Part shown: one piece after another, positions 45,195-56,077 of the stretch
Layout of the letters: every line of letters begins with the position of its first letter
Numbering within the stretch: position 1 is the stretch's first letter
Source: Polytrichum commune
Lineage: Eukaryota; Streptophyta; Polytrichopsida; Polytrichales; Polytrichaceae
Direction: 5' to 3'
Length of the DNA: 64,000 nucleotides
Assembly (NCBI GenBank): GCA_950295325.1
Contig: OX485806.1
Span: 30,320,001 to 30,384,000 of the forward strand
Translations under genes and position numbers: made by a program
The notes under the pieces: generated by a model
Database searches by the model: none
What the model was told of the DNA's origin: nothing
Seen by the model: only the letters and a program-made list of their open reading frames with translations

Positions 45195-46285
45195 ATTTTG
45201 AAGTGCATGAATATTTTTTATGTTCAAATGTCCAAGCCGGTGATATTAAAATTCAAGAGCACCATTTTTTGTTGACAATTGTACCAAGTTGGCCGCATCC
45301 GTTTTGTGCACCTTGGCGAAATTCATTTGGTACAAACTACCTTCACGTAATGCTATTGGATTAACTTCGCCATCATTACCTCTCACATTCACTTGTTTAG
45401 GTTGAATTGTACCTTTAAATTTATCGACAAGAATTTGCTTACAAATAGTAAATTTTCTTGCAACTTAGGCACATGGGGGGATCTTTGATACAAATTATCT
45501 TGATTTTGCCTCTTACTGGTACTTCAACAACAATAGATCCCATTCCAATTGCTCTCACAATGCTATCATTACCCAAATGGACATTACGTGAAACAATTCC
45601 CTCACATGTGTCAAATGTTGTCATGTGGGAAGTCATGTGCTTCATTGCTCCCACATCCATGATCCACTTACACATGGCCTTGGAATATGCTTCATGTTTT
45701 GTTACAAATATGTAGTCATCGTCATCTTTCATGTTGTTTGTATTTTTTCTATCTTTGTTCTTTGTTTTGTGCAAAAACGTGCAATGTGCCTTGGTTTACT
45801 ATAATAATAACACATCTTAACGTCTTTGCACCAAGATGGTTTGTCCACTTTACTTTGTAGCAATATTATTATGGTACCATCATCTAGGGGTTCCTTCTCT
45901 ATCCTCTTAAACATCCTGTACATTAGTGAGCCATCACGTATTGCATAATCAATTCTTTCACCGGCATGGTCTCCAAAGTGGTGATCAAGTATTCATATGA
46001 GGGTGGCAAACTCTCAATCAAAATCATGACAACATCTTCATTTTTCACAAGTACCTCCAAGCAAGCGTGCTTCACCACAAGTGCTTTGACCTTGTTGATG
46101 TGGTCTAGCAAGTCGTCATCTTCTTGCATTTTCCATGTTAAGAACTTGTGGCAAATGAAAAGAATGTTGGACAAGCTTCTCATTTCGTGAATGTTGTAAA
46201 AGGTTTTCCATGTTTTCACTGGTCTTTTGCAACTTCTAATGTGCGTAAGTTGATTATCTGCCAAAAGTTTGCAAAAAATGACAAT
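45195..46285 (-). pseudogene. Copia gag, protease and start of pre-integrase of element A, broken
   Basis: On the minus strand about 46285-45925 encodes gag (LADNQLTHIRSCKRPVKTWK, DDDLLDHINKVKALV, PPSYEYLITTLETMPVKELI). About 45870-45790 holds a zinc-knuckle remnant (CKDVKMCYYYSKPRHIARFC). 45774-45440 is the protease, with WIMDVGAMKHMTSHM in place of the usual catalytic D-S-G-A, so the active-site Ser is Val. Pre-integrase sequence follows to 45195. Stops and frameshifts separate the pieces. The N-terminal third of gag is absent; upstream of about 46285 the open frame continues into unrelated sequence. Confidence 0.85.
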
Positions 46286-46510
46286 TTGGTGGGGGGGGGG
46301 ATAGAGAGAGAGAGACTTTGTAATGGGGATCGTGCATAATAAAGTGAAATGTCTATTGCCTTTGGAGAACATGTGTCCATTGAAATCTAGGGAAACACAA
46401 GTGGTGGCATTGAGGAAGTTAGGATAGGAACATAATGAAAAACATAAGGATATGAAAATATAGGGAGACGTAAATAAACAAACAAGAAGGAACGCGTACA
46501 CATGAAGTAC

Positions 46511-47092
46511 CTTAAGCATTAGCTGCATTTGAAGACTTGACTTGAGGAGGGTAGATCGTGGAAGGTGTTCCCAACATTGGAATTATTGCAGGTGGAACAT
46601 GAGAAGAAGTGGTAGGCGTCTTAATAGCAACATTGGTGAGAGTTTTTAGTCAATTGAAAACAATGGGATTTCTCAAAAGTGTCCTCTCAACTGTGTTGGC
46701 AACTTCTCTATCACCCTCAATGGCAGAGTCCCTTTTGATTTGTGGAACACCCCCAAGCAGTGTGTTGATGACTTTGTCAATAACATTGTTCACAAAAGCC
46801 TCCTTTCCAACATGAATGGGTGGGGCTTTTTTTCCCATGTTTGATTTGCGTCAGTAAGAGGTCATTGAAGGAATAACAAGAGATTTTCCCAGTCCTTAAC
46901 TTGAATTTGCAACCTTATTTGACATTGTCTTGCATTATCTTCTTTATGTACTACATTGGGATAATAAAAGGTCTTCATGTCCACTATTGTATTGAGCAGG
47001 CACACCTTATGGATAACACACATTACTCCAATGATATGGTCTACAAATGATATCCACAAAAAGTTACTTCGTTTATTGCACCCACTAGCCAA
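46511..47092 (-). pseudogene. Unidentified broken reading frame
   Basis: The minus strand shows protein-like sequence in successive frames. 47092-46862 encodes CVIHKVCLLNTIVDMKTFYY, QIRLQIQVKDWENLLLF. After a frameshift near 46870 it continues through a TGA as RKSNMGKKAPPIHVGKEAF, VNNVIDKVINTLLGGVPQIK and EVANTVERTLLRNPIVFN. After a second in-frame TGA (46650) it ends in a Pro/Thr/Ser-rich tail (TPTTSSHVPPAIIPMLGTPS) and a natural stop near 46511. Both TGAs lie where Trp would fit. I do not recognise the family. Its position next to the truncated copia element suggests another transposon gene, but that is a guess. Confidence 0.4.
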
Positions 47093-50000
47093 GAATGAGA
47101 CATATCCTTAGCCAAGTTATCTTGGACATATCGGAATCAACAACGGTTGTTAGATTAGGAATAAAATGGAAGCTTGATTTTGTTTCCATATTGGTCAACT
47201 GGACTTGATGGGTAGCCATTCACCCTATGGGCAAAACAATGGATCTTATAGCTCCAATTTGTTACCACAAAAATTGTTGTAAAACATGTCCCCTATTTTA
47301 CATGGTTTTCGCTCCTGTAAGGTAGACAACTCCATCCTCAATTTAATGTAGAGTATACTCCAGACAACTTGCTTCACAAACCCTCCATTCTCCATTGGTA
47401 TCTAGTATGTGACAACATCATCTCCCTTGCAACACTCCATTTCAACAGTTGATTACATATTGTGTAGCATGAGATGGGTGTACACGGCTAGGAAGAGGGT
47501 TTTTCCTAGCAACTCCAAATTTGCATGGGATATATGATACACTTTGAACTTTGTAGCATCACACTTGTGGCAACCTAAGTGCACATGATATTAGAGAGAG
47601 CGTGACATTATGGAGGTTGATATTACGGAGTTTAAGGTGTATCTACATTTAAGAAATTGTACCACAATGGCATGGCTCCATGGAGTGTTTGGAGGCATCA
47701 ATCAACCTTCATTGCATACTACTTGCGTCTAACAACCTCATTCTCATCAAAGTGTCTCCCCCCCCCCCCAAGCAAATGGTAAATTTCTAGGCATGATGTT
47801 GGAAGAATCCAAGGATGCAATACAAAAATGACAATTGGATTTTTTTAATTTTACTTTTTTGTTTGGGGGGGGGGGGCGTTGTGATGGTAAAAAGAATAAC
47901 CCCCTTAATGTGCAATTCATGGCAGTTTACATTTATGTAGTCTTATGTGGAGAAATAATATGCAACACTAGTTTGAGCTCCCAACTATTTCTTAAAGCCC
48001 TATCTACAATTCTACACAACCTTCAATGTAGTTGTTCTCACAATGGTTGAAAATGGATTTCATCAAAAGGCTTAAAAATATCAGAAGAATATCGCCAAAA
48101 GAACATCATATTAAATAATAAGGAAGAAACAAAGTCACAATATCTGAAGCCTAAAGCCTAAACCATTGTAAAAATAAGAAACAATGAATGTCACGAAAAA
48201 TGCCATGTGAACAAGAGGTCTCAACAAATTTTGCAAGAAACAATAATGGGGCTTTGAACACTATACAAGGCACGTCTTAAATGCACAAAGCAAATGGTAG
48301 ATGACATTATCGAAAGCATCGAAGAATCGAAAACATCAAATTGATAACATCAAATCAAAAGCACCTAGATGTAAGTATTGACCTAATGTGAGTAGGAAGC
48401 ATACCAAGTTGCAAGAGAAGAGAAGATAAAACCAAAGAAAGGCATGTATACACAACCTAAGGGAGCCATCTATCCAGAGCATATTTCCCTCCTCTAAAAG
48501 CAAATAATGAAGCAAATGTAACTGGCAAACCAAACAAAACTTGTGGACGAACATGGGAAATTTTTGAAGAAGAATAACCTACTTAGTGAATGGGTAGTGG
48601 AAGGAGTGTGGCGCTCCAAGCAATCATTGAAGATGCTACAAGGGTGGAGTACCACACTTCATTGTGGTGCCTTTAAGCGTGATGATCATGTACAAGTGTT
48701 GAAATTACCTCCAACCTTAATGAAAGTTTTTTTGCACCTACGTTTGAGCACTTCATGAATTCTACCAACACCTCTATGCTGTGAAAAACACATACCCATT
48801 TGAAACCTCCTTGTACAACCTAACAACATCGACAAGACATACAACAAATTGCATAATGTATGCAGTGATATGATGATGATGGGTATCAATGATTATAGGA
48901 GTTGGAGGTTGGAGTGGCACGTGATGTCATGATTTTGGTATGCATGGCATGACCGTGTTTGACAATGTCATGCCAATGTCCCATATGTGATGTTTTGATC
49001 AATCTCATGTACATATCATGTGTGGTGATGTATTGTGATGCATATCATGTAACAATGTTACATAATATGTCACATGTTACAACTTATTGCTCTAGGTACA
49101 TTGGCGGGAGGGTCACGAGTCGCAAAGGCCAGGTCTTGAGAGTCATGGTTTCACGCTTTCAAAATGTCTAAATGTTCTCCACGAATCTATGCCCCACTAG
49201 TTCCCACAACTTGCAACAACCGGTTTACCCTTCACCTTTTACAAACCTTGGCTCATGTAATGTGAGGGACTAGAAAAAAGGGGTTGATTGTGCAGTTTAC
49301 ACCAACTTCTTACTCAAAAAAATAAGGACATGTTTCCTTGTTCAAGCTAATGTAGCTCATGCTACCTCATCTCATTGTGCATTGGCAATTGATGTCTTTC
49401 CATATTAGCAATAAGATAAATGAAGGTTGACCAACTAGACCCATCCATTCCCAATTTGTTTTCCATTGGAAACACACGTTCTTTAGGCATGTGCTTAGGT
49501 TCAACTCCCACATAGAGTCACTCATTATTTATTTTGGTAGCACAAACTTAAAGATGGTGCAATGAGAGAGGATTTTCATGTGAGTAATAATATTTTTTTT
49601 GCACAATAAACTAGTGTGATCACCCACCATTATAGTGAGTGCTCCCCCCCCCCCCTTCCCCCCCCCAAAAATCCCTTAGCTTGAAGATACTCATTAGGTA
49701 TCTCGCTAGTATTTTTTATATTAATGTTTCTATGAATCTAACTCAAAAGCCTAGCCTACATTCAAAATTGAATGCCCAACATATGAAAGCTATATTTGTG
49801 ATGCTACGAATCTACTTTTCAAAATAAACTTTATGTCATCCGTTTACCTTGACAACAAGTGAATTAAAAAACAAATGTATGATTCTACAAAGTACAAGAT
49901 TGAAGGACCATCTGCCTTTAAGTTATGATTTGATGAAAGTACAACATTAGGAAACTTTATGTTTCAAGCCAAATGTAGAAGATTGACGAATCCAAATCCT

Positions 50001-50503
50001 AGTTGACTATCTAAAATGCAACCTTCTATGGAGAAACCTACACTACTTTTGAGGAATGCCTATTGTGCACTTGAACTATCCAACACATGATTCTAGGAAA
50101 ACTTCATTTATACACACACACACATTACAACCGTTACATAGTTATTCCAAAATGTCAAAAAATACTAACAAAAGGTTTCATGGTTGCACGAGAAAATGGA
50201 CCAACTAACAATTAGAGATCATGCACATCTTCCCTTAAAGTCAACATCATTTTAAACTCTTATTATCCATAGTTGTCTCAAAGTTTATTATAAAATTAAT
50301 GGAACTTAAGCATATCAGAGGTTTGATTTGTAAATATCACTATGATGTTTTTCAAGACCACTAAACAAATTGGGTAACTTGATGAATGTCATTTGAAATG
50401 ATTGAGTGTGTTTTATAGTACCAATTTTAGTAATATACATGTGTTTCATGCAAGTTGAGACCAACTTCATCCCAAGATAAAATTTACGAGTTATGTGCAA
50501 CTT

Positions 50504-50608
50504 TGTGTTTCTTGTTACAGATCGGTAAAACCGTTCATATGACACTTGACATGGCATCTTGAACTGATATGAAGATGGTTGAATCATCGATATGTAACAA
50601 GAAACACA
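50504..50608. repeat. 16-bp perfect inverted repeat with 73-bp spacer
   Basis: TGTGTTTCTTGTTACA (50504-50519) and TGTAACAAGAAACACA (50593-50608) are exact inverses, extended outwards imperfectly by GTTATG/CATAAC. The spacer has partial self-complementarity. This could be a tiny foldback element or a small-RNA-like hairpin; no target duplication was seen. Confidence 0.7.
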
Positions 50609-51774
50609 TAACTCTCTAAAATTTAGATTTGTAAAACAAATTGTACGTGCAAGCAAACTAGGAGGGATAGATAGTAATATACATAAGCTCTAAAGAAACA
50701 AGCATGATAAGAGCATCTTCACCTGCATGTTCCTCACCAACACACAAATACAGATCATAACCGTAGCAAATGCTTGGAATGGTTTTTATTTAAACATTTT
50801 TATACTGCAATCAAGTGAACAAAAATACTTATTCAAGTACATGTAATAGTAGGAATTGGCAAAGGAAAAGGATATCACTCATGTTTACAAACACTACGAT
50901 GATTTCATAGTTCCTATAGTGTAAGTCGTCTTAAAGCTTTAGCAATGTAGACTTTCTAATAGATGTAACTAGATAAAATCAACCCCTATACATTTTCAAG
51001 CCTTTTCTCACATAACAACAAACAATTCGCTAGAATGTCACATGATTAATAATATTAATATTAATGTGAATGAATTTCTTGATATCAATGTAACAATCAC
51101 ATCCATTTGGTTGGCATCCATACATTCCTATTTTGATGAACTCAATGTAAACATTTTAGTTTTGAAGTTGTTGATAATAATGAGCTTAGATCAATTAGAT
51201 GAGAATTCTTATAATATAACTAACTCCCTTGTTCTTGGAGAGCAGTGGTGGAGCTGGAATGGAATATGCCCATCTCCATCCCTTCTCATGTGCATTGTTG
51301 GCCATGTGTTTTTTACTTCGCCTTGATCTAAAGCGGCTTGTGAAATATCTACAAAGTTTGTGCTTTATACACACATATGCACTTGGGAGCTCGTCGTAGA
51401 GCATCTTTGTCTCTCGGTGCTTTCCAAACACAATGCTATCAATGGTTTTCGTCTCCAAGAGCATATGCCTTTTGTGCCTTCTCAATGTACAAAGAGTTAA
51501 ATTGAGCAAATTGCATTGCCGTTTGAGTCATGAAGTCAAGGTCATCTTCGTTCAATGTCGATACACCGTTTTATTTTGGAAAGCACCTAAGACATCTACA
51601 CCGTTTATGGTATTGATTGTCGTGTATGCTATTTGTGAAAGGTATAAACGAGGCGACTGGAGGTCTCAAAGTGTCACATCTACCAATTGTCAACATGATG
51701 CTATTCATCAACATAAGTAACTATTTGAAGTGACATTTTATTTACCATATGATACTTGAGATGATAGTTTTATG

Positions 51775-52060
51775 ATATTTTTGAGCATACTAACGGCAAG
51801 TGTCAAGTGTTTGCATTTCAATATGCAAAAGGAAGATATTTTTTTTAGCATACGAATGTCAAGTGTCATTTGTTTACACTTTAGTCAAATTGTAGACCAT
51901 TGTGTAATATAGGCATACACCTCACAACAATGTTGAACATATTCATGCCAAGATATTAGAAAGCACACTTGAACGCCAAGTGTCATGAGGTGACACTAAT
52001 GACGAAGTTGTTGATCATTATTGTAACCTAGCATACACCTCAAAGTAGGGTAAGTGACAC
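51775..52060. repeat. Degenerate tandem repeat with CAAGTGTCA motif
   Basis: The block TTTTTnAGCATACnAACGnCAAGTGTCAn(T)TGTTT occurs near 51780 and 51840. Reduced forms (GAACGCCAAGTGTCATGAGG, CATACACCTCA twice) follow to about 52060. It is an old, poorly preserved local duplication without coding sequence. Confidence 0.5.
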
Positions 52061-52499
52061 TATTATGCAAATAGCACTAAATATCACAAATGATGTAGTT
52101 CTCCAGCGTTGACCAATTGATATGTGTCATGTGGCATTTCATTGTGAGTGAAACCATATCTTCGTGCTTAGTCCTTTTGGATTGAAGCAACAGTGTGACC
52201 ATTTCTTATTCTACTTCTTTCTTATTTATTTTAAAATTAAAATGAATTATGATTGTTTAATGGTTTTGTACATAAGTTTTTCCTTTAATGAATGTATGCG
52301 AATGAATGTGAAAACTAGATTATTAATGTGGGCAAAACTAAGTCAACTCTAGATAAGTAGAAATTCATGTAAGAAACTAGATAAAGCTATCTAAAATCAA
52401 ATACAACTTATGGTTTTTAAATAGGACATGGGAGAGTTAGAGATGAGAAGTTTAAACCTATCAATCATTTATCCATTGGGCAAAGTCTTATATGCATAG

Positions 52500-55400
52500 C
52501 AATTTGTTTTGTTTCCATCCAAATTTTCAATGCACACAACATGTTGTTTGATTTCAAGTTCGAGAATCCTTTTAGCAACTCCTTTGTACTTTCTTATTCA
52601 TGCAAAGAGAGTGTTTCATTCACAACGTTTGGAACGTGTCCGCGAGCAAATCGTTTATGCCCCATTTTTGTTTTGTTATTATCCAAGTTTTGATCCACAA
52701 AACTTGTTGCATAGCATCCAAATTGAGAGCACTTCCAACAACAACCTTGTGCTTTTCTATTTATGCAAAGGGAACATTCAAATCCACAACCTTTGGTATT
52801 TGTCCATGAGTAGACCGGTTACGCCCCATAACGACTCAACTAGGTAGATGAATGGATGCCATTTTTGTTGTGTTTTCAACCATGTTTTGATTCACGCAAC
52901 ATGTTGCTCATTCGAATGGAGAGCATTTCCAACAACTCCCTTGTGTTTTCTTATTCATGCATATATAGCTTTTCATCCACAACCTTTGGTACATGTCCAT
53001 GAGCAAACCGTTTATGCCCTATAAACAACTTGAGTAGCCAAATAAACTAATGCCAATTTTGTTTTTGTTTCATCCAAGTTGGGAGCATTTCTAGTAGCTC
53101 CCTTGCTCGGGGATGTCACTCCCTCTTATATTAATCACGGGTAGATCACTCCATTGTCAAGTTGAACACCACGTGCGACCAAAAAAAATCTTCTTTTGGT
53201 AAGTTGCACCACCAAAATGGGTCAAAATTTTATCAATTTTTTTCTCATGAGTAGATATACACAGTACCTATGACATAGTCAAAAGTGGTAACTAAATTTG
53301 ATGATTTGTTTTTTTCATAAAACATACCATTTCTAACTAGAATGACACATAATTGAACTAAAAAAATTACTAAAAAAAATAAAGATGACTAAAAATTTCA
53401 GAAAAGTATACAAAAGATACTATCAATGGTTATGTATATGTAGAAAAAATATCATAAATTTTAAAATTATATATGGCATGTAATATAGGGGTAGCAAACT
53501 TTTGACCGCACGTGGTGTCAACTTGACAATGAAGTGACCTCCCCGTGATATTAATGTATACACATGCGCTTAGGACCTATTTATAAGGGGGTTATTTACC
53601 TTGCAGAAAATATTATAAGGTATGATATTTTTTCAAAATAAAGGTAAATGCTTGTATTTTAATACACCCCATCAATATTTATATTTTTGAGGGGAATCAT
53701 TTAAAACTACCTTGTTTTACTTATACTGCCAAAGAAAATTGGAAAGAAGATTGCAATGCAAACAACGCGCTAAAAATTTCCCTCCCGGCACATAGGTAGA
53801 GAACATTAATTCTACATTGGATACGTTGGTACAGTAACGTTCAAGCCAGCCAGCGTGCGAAGTCATCCATCCAAGCTTTTTAAACAAAATATTACCTTTT
53901 TTCATCCACTAGCACAAACCCTACCCTAGACATGCTACCCCTAGTAATTGTTTCCACGTTATTTTACATGTACTAACTAGATAAAAGAGGCCATTATATG
54001 TGATGGTATTTTACATGTAAACATGTTTCATTATTTTAAAACCCCATGTATTATATGTATTTTTTTGCAAAATTTATCTACAATGAATATATTTAGACCT
54101 TATTTTTTTATCGCACGTTGTTTCTAGGATTTTTGCTAGTGACCTCCTTGAGCTCCCTTGTAGTGTTCCATTCATCCACAACCTTCCATTTTTGTCCATA
54201 GGCATACCAATTACACCCTTTGAGTAGGTCAATGAATGAGTGTTGTTTTTGTTTTGTTTCAATCCAACTTTCAAAGCACAACTTGTTGCTCATCCAAGTG
54301 GAAAGCACTTCCAATAACTCATGTGTGTTTTTCTATTCATGCAAAGAGGAAGTTTCATTCACAACCTTTAGTACCTGTCCACAAGCATATTGTTTATGTC
54401 CCATAAACAACTTGAGTACGTGGATGAACATATGCCATTTATGTTTTTTTTGTCATCCTAGTTTTGATCCACACACCCCATTACCCATCCAAGTGGCGAG
54501 CACTTCCAACAACCCCCTTGTGTTATTCTACTTGTTCATGCAAAGACAATGTTTTATTCACAACATTTGGTTGATGTCCATAAATGACTCGATTAGTAGA
54601 TGAACAACTGATGCTTTTCTTTTGTTTTCATCCAAAATTTAATCCACACAACCTGTTGCTCATACAAGTGGAAAACACTTCCAACAACTCAATTGTGTTA
54701 TCCTATTCATGCACATACAAGTTTCATCCACAACCTCTAGTTCATTTCCATAAGTAAATTAGTTATGCCCCATAAACAACTTGACTTGGCGGATAAACTT
54801 GCTATATCTATTTCGTTTTCATAAAAATTTCAATCTACACAACATGTTGCTCATCCCAAGTCGAGAGCATGCTTCCAACAACTCCTTTGTGCTTTCCTAT
54901 CTATACAAACATAGACAACCTCCGGTCCTTGTCCACGAGTAAACCAATTACATCTCATAACCAATAGCTCACACAAGAGCATAAGGGTTGCAATCACAAT
55001 GCTTCATCTATGTAGGCAAGGTATCAGATGTACATTCAAGATTTTATCCACGAGCTTGTCGGTTATGACTGATAACCAACTTGAGTAGGTGGATGAGTCG
55101 CCACTTCCGCAGCTTGTCATCCACTATCCTCTTGCTAGTTATCCCATCTTGCAGTCATCCACGATCAGGATCCCATCGGCAATCTATAGGGTACCAAAAT
55201 TTCGATCAAGTTGAGACTGAATTTCAATCAAGTTGGAACTAAATTTTGGTCAGGCCAGAACCAATAGTGAAATGACACATGCCTTGGTTTTGAGTGCTGA
55301 AATGAGGAGGAATAAGCGGTTAAGGCAAACTCTAGACATCCGGCCAACTTTTGACTTCAAAAATTTACAGTAATTTCAATTTAAGAAATAAAATTACCAA

Positions 55401-55600
55401 TGTTTTTGCAATCCTCTTGATTTTTATCTTCCTACATGCAATAAATTTGCACTGCGTTATACTTCTCCATATCTAGCGGAGAATCTCTTAAATGAATGGT
55501 TGAGGGCGCCTCTATTCTACTCTGCTCCATAAACAACTTAGATAGGTGGATGTCTCACTGCAATTATCGTAACTTGCCATCCACTCTCCTCATCTGTTCT
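52500..55600. repeat. Degenerate satellite-like array, period about 190 bp
   Basis: About eight to eleven diverged units. A unit reads roughly CATAAACAACTTGAGTAGGT, GGATGAAC, TTTTGTTTTCATCCAAG, TTTGATCCACACAACATGTT, GCTCATCCAAGTGGAGAGCA, CTTCCAACAACTCCCTTGTG, TATTCATGCAAAGAGA, CATCCACAACCTTTGGTAC, TTGTCCATGAGCAAACCGTT. Units lie at about 52500-53105 and 54150-54965, with worn outliers at about 55020-55150 and 55525-55600. The block 53106-54150 interrupts the array and contains a MITE; AGCTCCCTTG occurs at both edges of the interruption (53096-53105, 54151-54160). Short frames in this region are repeat translations. Confidence 0.8.
53135..53548. mobile_element. MITE inside the satellite-like array (TCACGGG ends)
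   Basis: A 414-bp element. The left arm TCACGGGTAGATCACTCCAT, then TGTCAAGTTG and CACCACGTGCG, pairs with the right arm read inversely (TCACGGGGAGGTCACTTCAT, then TGTCAAGTTG and CACCACGTGCG). The repeats are about 55 bp with few mismatches. TATTAA occurs directly outside both ends. The superfamily is not assigned. No coding sequence. Confidence 0.8.
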
Positions 55601-56077
55601 AACATGTAATGTTTCCTCCAAAAATGACAGAACTAAATCTACTTCCCCTGTGTGAGAATGATACTACTCAGGGACAGCAGATTTAGGTCTCAGTACCAAA
55701 TGAGCATAATGTACTTTACTTGCAACTTTTGGGTCATCTGGAGATTATCAAATCCATGCAACATGCACACACACTCACACACACACAAGCATCCTGCACA
55801 TCTGCTACGGCTTTGGGAATTTGGTGCTTGCACAAATACCAACATTCATCGTTAGGGTTTTTGTCACCATCTTGTGTTCCCAGAAGTGAGGACTGCGGGA
55901 ACATCATGGGTGGGTAGAGGATTTGTAACTTCTGTTTCAGTGCATTTTTTTGGTTTCAGTAAGCTTGTGATCGCAATCGAGAGTGAGGGTAGGAATCAGG
56001 AATAATGGGATGTTTCTTGCCCTGAAAATGAGCAGATTCATCATGATCAGGGTTTAGGCGCCATTTTGTGGTCCGTA
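55601..56077 (+). promoter_or_regulatory. Upstream region of the NHL-repeat gene (putative promoter/5' UTR)
   Basis: About 475 bp between the repeat array and the proposed start codon. It has a CA-rich microsatellite (about 55762-55787). Telo-box-like TTAGGGTTTTTG and CAGGGTTTAGG elements lie at about 55852-55864 and 56049-56058; in plants such motifs are common near the 5' ends of housekeeping genes. I could not place a TATA box or transcription start. A short upstream open frame (55720-55917) is probably not translated. Confidence 0.4.

Larger units (their letters stand above)
38923..46285 (-). mobile_element. Ty1-copia element A (host of nested element B), decayed
   Basis: A minus-strand copia retrotransposon in two pieces, 38923-41838 and 45195 to about 46285, split by element B. 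Order in the coding direction: gag (about 46285-45925), protease (45774-45440), GAG-pre-integrase (45440-45195 then 41838-41706), integrase (41705 downward), reverse transcriptase/RNase H (40780-39200), polypurine tract and 3' LTR (39187-38923). This gag-PR-IN-RT-RH order is diagnostic of Ty1-copia. Many frameshifts and stops make it non-functional. No 5' LTR was found; homology stops in gag near 46285, so the 5' end is truncated. Confidence 0.88.
47100..52490. other. No gene recognised; small repeats only
   Basis: A 5.4-kb gene-free stretch. It contains C/G runs (about 47757-47769, 47865-47877, 49644-49667) and CATG-rich sequence at about 48930-49075. A 16-bp hairpin (50504-50608) and a degenerate internal repeat (51775-52060) are listed separately. 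Open frames are short, on both strands and without family features. Confidence 0.45.

Noticed and set aside
52500-55600. CRISPR-like spaced repeats
   Set aside because: The repeat and 'spacer' together form a continuous diverged ~190-bp unit. The spacers are not unique and the context is a plant nuclear genome.
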